A stretch of 11,213 nucleotides of DNA from positions 1 through 11,213 of the forward strand of contig ONFK01000099.1 of NCBI GenBank assembly GCA_900317065.1. The letters are read 5' to 3'. The stretch is from an uncultured Bacteroidales bacterium. Its GTDB lineage: Bacteria; Bacteroidota; Bacteroidia; Bacteroidales; UBA932. A model generated the notes under the pieces. That model did not search any database and was not told where the DNA came from. It was given only the letters and a program-made list of their open reading frames with translations. Below, piece by piece: positions 7,430 to 11,213 of this stretch (the first letter of the stretch is position 1; every line of letters begins with the position of its first letter). The translations under genes and the position numbers were made by a program.

Positions 7430-7465
7430 TTTGCAAATAAAGTGAATAAGCGCTGTATTTGCAAA
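7430..7465. repeat. Inverted repeat TTTGCAAATA / TATTTGCAAA over the transposase promoter
   Basis: Exact 10-bp arms at 7430-7439 and 7456-7465 separated by 16 nt. Each arm contains the self-complementary octamer TTTGCAAA, and the two octamers coincide with the -33 and -7 regions of the promoter. This could be an operator or simply duplicated promoter-like sequence. Confidence 0.7.
7434..7465 (-). promoter_or_regulatory. Promoter of the RAYT-like transposase gene
   Basis: On the minus strand TTTG (7465-7462), a 20-nt gap and TTTATTTG (7441-7434) match the Bacteroidota pattern TTTG-N19-21-TAnnTTTG with one mismatch. The predicted start near 7430 leaves a leader of about 30 nt before ATG 7399. 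Confidence 0.55.
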
Positions 7466-7708
7466 TTTTTTTGAGTTTTACGGAATGGTGTCCGAGTGGT
7501 GGGGAGCAAAGGGGACTTGGCGGCACCGTGGAGGGATATTACTAATTATCAACAGGTTACGCAAAATGATCTCCGTTCTATTACGGAGAACATTTCATGT
7601 AAAGATTTACTAATCAACGCTTTATCTCCACGCCAACCTCCTCGAGGGAAAAACCACTTTCTTGGAGCAGAAGGAAGGCAGTGCTATTTGTCAAGCAGGG
7701 TTTAACTA
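7466..7708. other. Non-coding stretch between the transposase promoter and the DUF2807 gene
   Basis: No convincing gene on either strand. It contains a perfect 7-bp stem, TCTCCGT (7570-7576) with ACGGAGA (7583-7589) and a 6-nt loop. It is not followed by a strong T-run on either strand, so it is at best a weak terminator for the DUF2807 gene. A GTGTCCGAGTGGT string at about 7488-7500 resembles a tRNA-Ser/Leu D-arm but stands alone. Confidence 0.5.
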
Positions 7709-8389
7709 CTATCTGTGTGTGTTCACTTTGCCGGAGCCGTTGACTTTGCTGGCAACGCTGGCGACATTGCCATAAAGGTCCACATCGCCGCTGCCATTGA
7801 CCTTGGCAATAACCTCCCCGACTTCCCGGCAAACAAGTTTCACATCGCCACTGCCGTTTATCTTGACATCTGCAGAAGATGCGGTCAGGGCGTTCACCTC
7901 GATATCGCCTGAACCGTTTATATGGGAGAGGAGATTCCTGCATTCGATAGCGTCGGCTTCAAAGTCGCCGCTGCCATTCATAGCAACAGAGAAGTCTCCG
8001 GCAGAGCGAAGGATATCTTCGATTTTGAAGTCTCCAGAGCCGTTGATTTTGACGGAATTCAATTCCGGAGAACTCACCGTAACAACTGTCTTCCCCTTGC
8101 TGCTATAACCGTAGCCGCGCTTCACACCCACGTTCAGAATACCGTCATTGACCTCGATTTCGAAAATGTCGATGAGGTTTTCATCGGCGGAAAGCACCAC
8201 TTTCTGCGGCCCCTGGCTGAATACTACATCGGTGGAGCCGTTTACCTTGACAGCATTGAAAGAATCAAGGTCGTAAGATTTTTCGACCTTCACCCCGTTT
8301 CCCTTGATATGCTTACCGGGAGCGGCAACAACAAAATTACAGGCGAGTACCGCCAATAAGGCAACTGACAAAAACAATATCTTTTTCAT
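7709..8389 (-). CDS. Secreted head GIN / DUF2807 domain protein with NGSGD repeats
   Basis: A 226-residue exported protein. The N-terminus MKKILFLSVALLAVLAC is a signal peptide; Cys17 could be lipidated (VLAC is an imperfect lipobox), or cleavage could fall after the Ala pair before PGK. The rest is a DUF2807 domain, a putative adhesin-like right-handed beta-helix. The motif NGSGD recurs about every 20 residues (KINGSGDFKIE, AMNGSGDFEAD, HINGSGDIEV, KINGSGDVKL, KVNGSGDVDLYG, and a last KVNGSGKVN), after an initial variant KVNGSTDVVF. At the DNA level this gives imperfect direct repeats through 7720-8060. Function in the family is unproven; surface or periplasmic location is inferred. A further in-frame ATG six codons upstream overlaps the promoter box, so MKK is chosen. 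It is transcribed divergently from the Omp85-type gene, and the two may be an envelope pair. Confidence 0.85.
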   Translation of the reverse strand: MKKILFLSVALLAVLACNFVVAAPGKHIKGNGVKVEKSYDLDSFNAVKVNGSTDVVFSQGPQKVVLSADENLIDIFEIEVNDGILNVGVKRGYGYSSKGKTVVTVSSPELNSVKINGSGDFKIEDILRSAGDFSVAMNGSGDFEADAIECRNLLSHINGSGDIEVNALTASSADVKINGSGDVKLVCREVGEVIAKVNGSGDVDLYGNVASVASKVNGSGKVNTHR

Positions 8390-8393
8390 ATTG

Positions 8394-8401
8394 CAAATAT
8401 A
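8394..8401 (-). promoter_or_regulatory. -7-type promoter box for the DUF2807 gene
   Basis: Minus-strand TATATTTG fits TAnnTTTG and ends 4 nt before the ATG at 8389, implying a transcript that starts at the start codon. No -33 TTTG at normal spacing is seen. Confidence 0.5.
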
Positions 8402-8450
8402 AAACATTATCCGACAATCTGACGATCAGCTACGCAGAATGTTACAATCG

Positions 8451-8482
8451 TTTGTATGATTGGCCGGAATTGGGTATTTTTG
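8451..8482 (+). promoter_or_regulatory. Bacteroidota promoter of the Omp85-type gene
   Basis: TTTG (8451-8454), a gap of exactly 20 nt and TATTTTTG (8475-8482) make the best promoter in the window. Transcription would begin near 8486. In-frame codons upstream of that point would not be on the transcript, which decides for the TTG at 8506 as start. Confidence 0.7.
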
Positions 8483-8505
8483 CACGATTTATCATCAACT
8501 GCCCT

Positions 8506-9813
8506 TTGAGAAAGTTTTTAGCATTTGCCGCCACACTCTTTCTGTGCCTTCCGATGATTGCGCAGAAGGGAGACGGTATAGTCAAGTCCGGGCTCAGTCT
8601 CGGGCCCTTCCCCGCCCTGGCGTACGATGCCGACAAGGGCTTCCAGTTGGGCGGAGTGCTGATGCTGTTCGACTATGGCACGGGAGAGAACTATCCCGCA
8701 CTCGATTCCAAACTCTACACGGAGCTTTCCTTTTTTACGAAAGGGTCGAAGATGATACAGCTCCGCTACGACAACAGCAAGCTCATCCCGGGGGTGCGCA
8801 TCTGCACAAACTTCCGCGCCAACATCGACAAGGCCTTCAATTTCTACGGATTCAACGGCTACGAGATGAACTTCGACGCATCGCAGCTCAATCCCTTCTA
8901 CCGTTACTCCCACTACGAATATCTTTTCAAATCCGACTTCATCGGAAGGCTCCGAGGGGCCCTCTGTTGGGAGGCTGGGATCTATGCAAGCTACTACAGG
9001 CTCGGCAGCATAGACTATGCGAACGTCAACAAGGGAAAGGACACTTCGGAAATCTTCCCGGAGACGATGCCCACCCTTTACGATGCCTACAAGGCAAGCG
9101 GGGTGATATCGGAGGCGGATGCCGACGGCGGATTCTCTTCCGGACTGCGCCTGGGCCTGCTCTACGACACCCGCGACAAAGAGGGCGCTCCTTCACGGGG
9201 GATATGGGCAGAGGGACATGTGCTGCTCGCTCCCTTCAGCGAAACGCCCTTCTACCGCTATTCCCTCACCTGGAGGCATTATCTGCCCATGATTCCCGAC
9301 GACGTACTCACTTTTGCCTACCGTTTCAACTACGAGGGCACCTTCGGCTCGCGGGCGCCCTTTTACGTGCTTCCCTACATGACATTCATGGGACAGCGCA
9401 CGGATCTCGAGGGCATGGGAGGATGCGACACGGCCCGCGGCGTGCTCCGTGCCCGCGTGGTAGGCCTCGATATGGGATGTGCCACCGCCGAACTGCGCTG
9501 GAGATTCGCCTCCTTCACCCTGTGGAACCAGAACATCGCACTCGGAGCGAATCTGTTTACGGATGCCACCAGGGTATTCAGAGGGCTGGATATCAGTTCC
9601 CTGCCGGGGACTCTTCGCGAAGTGTTCCCTTCCGCCGACGCCGATGTGAAGCTGCTCGGCAGTTCCCACGAACGCCTGCACTCCACCGTCGGCACCGGAG
9701 CGCGCCTGATTATCAACGAGAATCTGATAGTCGCGGGCGACCTCGGCTTCCCCCTGAACAAACAGGACGGGGATGCCCCCGCCCTGTATCTCGGCCTTGA
9801 TTATCTCTTCTAA
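8506..9813 (+). CDS. Omp85-type (BamA/TamA surface antigen domain) outer-membrane barrel without POTRA domains
   Basis: About 435 residues from a TTG start. This start gives a clean signal peptide, MRKFLAFAATLFLCLPMIA, cut before Gln20 as is common in Bacteroidota; the frame is open back to 8452 but that part lies upstream of the predicted transcription start. The mature protein is rich in alternating aromatic strands and ends in LGLDYLF, the terminal Phe expected of a barrel recognised by BamA. Omp85 marks are LLYDTRDKEGAPSRGIWAEG (about 218-237) and GMGGCDTARGVLRARVVG (about 304-321), where ARGVLR sits in place of the conserved RGF/RGY of the inward-folding loop. No POTRA domain precedes the barrel, unlike BamA (about 800 residues), so a role in protein insertion is doubtful; lipid or protein export, or a purely structural role, are possible. 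The stop overlaps that of the convergent downstream gene. Confidence 0.8.
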   Translation: MRKFLAFAATLFLCLPMIAQKGDGIVKSGLSLGPFPALAYDADKGFQLGGVLMLFDYGTGENYPALDSKLYTELSFFTKGSKMIQLRYDNSKLIPGVRICTNFRANIDKAFNFYGFNGYEMNFDASQLNPFYRYSHYEYLFKSDFIGRLRGALCWEAGIYASYYRLGSIDYANVNKGKDTSEIFPETMPTLYDAYKASGVISEADADGGFSSGLRLGLLYDTRDKEGAPSRGIWAEGHVLLAPFSETPFYRYSLTWRHYLPMIPDDVLTFAYRFNYEGTFGSRAPFYVLPYMTFMGQRTDLEGMGGCDTARGVLRARVVGLDMGCATAELRWRFASFTLWNQNIALGANLFTDATRVFRGLDISSLPGTLREVFPSADADVKLLGSSHERLHSTVGTGARLIINENLIVAGDLGFPLNKQDGDAPALYLGLDYLF

Positions 9814-11213
9814 AGAAGCGCCTTGATGCTTTCTTCAATAGCTTCCGGGGCGACGGTAGGTTCGAAACGGGCTACCGGCTGGCCCTTGCGGTCTACGAGG
9901 AACTTGGTGAAATTCCACTTGATGTCGGGATTGGAAGCGTACTCCGGATCAGCCTTGGAGAGCATTGCATCCATGAACTTGGCGGTCTCCCCTTCCCCGA
10001 ATCCGGCAAAAGGTTTGAGCGTCCAGAGCCACTTGATGACGGGATTCGCCTTGGGGCCGTTCACGTCCGACTTGGCCATCAGCGGGAAGGTGACGCCGTG
10101 GTTCAGGCGGCAGAATTCCTCTATCTCTTCGTTCGTGCCGGGTTCCTGGCCGCCGAACTGGTCGCAGGGGAAGCCGACAACGACCAGCCCCTGATCCTTA
10201 TACTTCTGATAGAGAGCCTCGAGGCCGTCGTACTGGGGAGTGAAGCCGCACTTGGACGCGGTATTCACCACGAGCAGCACCTTGCCTTCGAAGTCGGAGA
10301 AATTCACGGTCTGCCCCTTGTTTCCAGCGGTGCTGTAGTTGTAGATGCTGCGCTGGCGGCATGCTCTGGCAGCTTCCAGTGCGCTGATGCGCTTGCCGCC
10401 GTTGTCGAGGTCGATGATGATATAGTCGTCGTTGCCCATGCCGAGTTCCTTCATGTAAGTGAGCTGGCGCAGTCCGTGGCGGGTCTCGATGCGCTCCACG
10501 AAGTGCTTGTGTTCCTCGTCGTGCATGGCGTAGATGATATCCACGCAAGCTTTGTCGATGGCGAGGATGTCGGTAGAGGAGAGGATTCCCACGTCGGGAG
10601 TCACAACCGCCTCAGCCTCAAGGCCTTCGCAGTCGCAGGAGACCGACATATTGCGCATGACGTTCACGTAGGTGACGTGCTCGCCGAAGTGGTCGATGGT
10701 TGCCTTGGTAGACTCGGAGATGCGCTCCATGAGCTCCTCTTCAGCAATGCTCCACATATCATCGGAGCCTTCCCTCGTGTGTATCCAGGCCTTTCCTATG
10801 CGACCGTCGGCACAGCCGATGCCTATGTTCTTGTTGCTGCCGCCGAATCCTCCCATGGCGTGGCCCTTGAAGTGAGTGAGGGTCACCATCGAATCGTAGT
10901 TGAGAAGATTCTTTCCGACTGACATCTCCTTGAACCACTTGCCGCCCTTCACGGGAAGCAGCGCAGTGCCGTCCTCGTCCATGATGTCGACGGGGCAGAA
11001 GGTCCATCCGTTCACCTCGAGCGTCTGCCTGTGCGCTTCGGTGGTGTAGCGGTCACCCTCGTAATAGGTGTTGGTCTCGATGATATTTGCACCCTTCAAG
11101 TCTTTTTCCATCAGGGCTTTCACCCATTCGCGGGGGATGATGTTGGGGCCGTTCTGCTCGCCGGTGTGGAGCTTCACGCCCACGTGGCCTTCAATCTTGC
11201 CGTTCACCTGCTC
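9810..11213 (-). CDS. DUF362 - glutathione peroxidase fusion protein, 5' end outside window
   Basis: The frame is open to the right edge (Glu-Gln precede the GTG at 11207), so the start is missing. Numbering from that GTG, residues 1-266 are a DUF362 domain: GHVGVKLHTGEQNG, IIETNTYY, VDIMDEDG, THFKGHAMGGFGGSNKNIGIG, a Cys-Asp-Cys at 191-193, VGILSSTDILAIDKACVD and HFVERIETRHG. After a linker of about 20 residues comes a complete peroxidase, 287-465: SIYNYSTAG, VVNTASKCGFTPQYDGLEAL with peroxidatic Cys320, GFPCDQFGGQEPGTNEEI with Cys348 (possible resolving Cys) and Gln354, and KWNFTKFLVDRKG giving Trp431 and Asn432 of the catalytic tetrad. The Cys form normally uses thioredoxin to reduce H2O2 and lipid peroxides. 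DUF362 is of unknown function; the Cys-X-Cys may bind metal. No internal Met lies at the peroxidase start, so separate translation is unlikely. Confidence 0.88.
   Translation of the reverse strand, partial: EQVNGKIEGHVGVKLHTGEQNGPNIIPREWVKALMEKDLKGANIIETNTYYEGDRYTTEAHRQTLEVNGWTFCPVDIMDEDGTALLPVKGGKWFKEMSVGKNLLNYDSMVTLTHFKGHAMGGFGGSNKNIGIGCADGRIGKAWIHTREGSDDMWSIAEEELMERISESTKATIDHFGEHVTYVNVMRNMSVSCDCEGLEAEAVVTPDVGILSSTDILAIDKACVDIIYAMHDEEHKHFVERIETRHGLRQLTYMKELGMGNDDYIIIDLDNGGKRISALEAARACRQRSIYNYSTAGNKGQTVNFSDFEGKVLLVVNTASKCGFTPQYDGLEALYQKYKDQGLVVVGFPCDQFGGQEPGTNEEIEEFCRLNHGVTFPLMAKSDVNGPKANPVIKWLWTLKPFAGFGEGETAKFMDAMLSKADPEYASNPDIKWNFTKFLVDRKGQPVARFEPTVAPEAIEESIKALL

Noticed and set aside
6422..7533. 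CTCCACGG and CCGTGGAG as terminal inverted repeats of an insertion sequence around the transposase
   Set aside because: Only 8 bp without extension, expected by chance at this distance. Y1/HUH transposases do not use such ends, and no target duplication is seen.
7488..7560. Possible tRNA-Ser/Leu gene or fragment, from GTGTCCGAGTGGT
   Set aside because: Only the D-arm-like string matches; no anticodon stem, variable arm or T-loop (GGTTCGA) follows, and no acceptor stem pairs.
7496..7705. 69-codon plus-strand frame in the non-coding stretch
   Set aside because: No recognisable motif, no promoter or ribosome site, and unremarkable composition.
7715..8359. CRISPR-like or tandem-repeat array from regularly spaced similar units
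   Set aside because: The periodicity comes from NGSGD codons of the DUF2807 beta-helix; units are imperfect and in frame.
8460..9800. 446-codon plus-strand frame overlapping the Omp85-type gene
   Set aside because: Arg/His-rich shadow frame; the other frame has a signal peptide, barrel pattern and terminal Phe.
10098..10922. 274-codon plus-strand frame opposite the DUF362-GPx gene
   Set aside because: Ala/Val/His-rich antisense shadow; the minus frame has full domain signatures and catalytic residues.

Overview
The window looks like a chromosomal segment of a Bacteroidales bacterium of the gut type. The evidence is a hybrid-sensor-style beta-propeller regulator, a Bacteroides-like FucP/FucI pair, a DUF2807 (head GIN) protein, and several promoter-like boxes of the Bacteroidota form TAnnTTTG. 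Shine-Dalgarno sequences are mostly absent. I cannot name the genus from this sequence. Coding DNA is GC-rich in most genes and visibly poorer in GC in the transposase gene.

Layout. At the left edge is the 5' part of a lipoprotein of the endonuclease/exonuclease/phosphatase (EEP) superfamily on the minus strand. Its promoter region is shared with a divergent plus-strand unit: a membrane-spanning propeller/Y_Y_Y/AraC regulator with no kinase or receiver, then fucP (L-fucose permease) and fucI (L-fucose isomerase). The fucI stop codon lies inside a 22-bp perfect inverted repeat, followed by a second small hairpin, a rho-independent terminator and a REP-like stem-loop. Next comes a minus-strand IS200/Y1-type transposase of the RAYT kind, then about 310 bp of non-coding DNA. 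A divergent pair of envelope genes follows: a secreted DUF2807 protein (minus) and an outer-membrane Omp85-type barrel (plus). The right edge is the 3' part of a minus-strand gene that fuses a DUF362 domain to a glutathione peroxidase; its stop codon overlaps that of the Omp85 gene.

How they work together. The regulator, fucP and fucI plausibly form a fucose-sensing, uptake and isomerisation unit, but fucK and fucA are not in the window and the regulator's ligand is inferred only from position. The FucI protein lacks about 26 residues of a strongly conserved block although its metal ligands are present, so its activity is in doubt. The remaining genes concern the envelope and redox chemistry and have no visible link to fucose.

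Most worth a second look: the FucI internal deletion, the DUF362-peroxidase fusion, the kinase-less sensor, the palindrome built on the end of fucI with the nearby RAYT/REP-like structures, and three genes whose promoter box sits only 4-5 nt before the ATG, suggesting leaderless transcripts.
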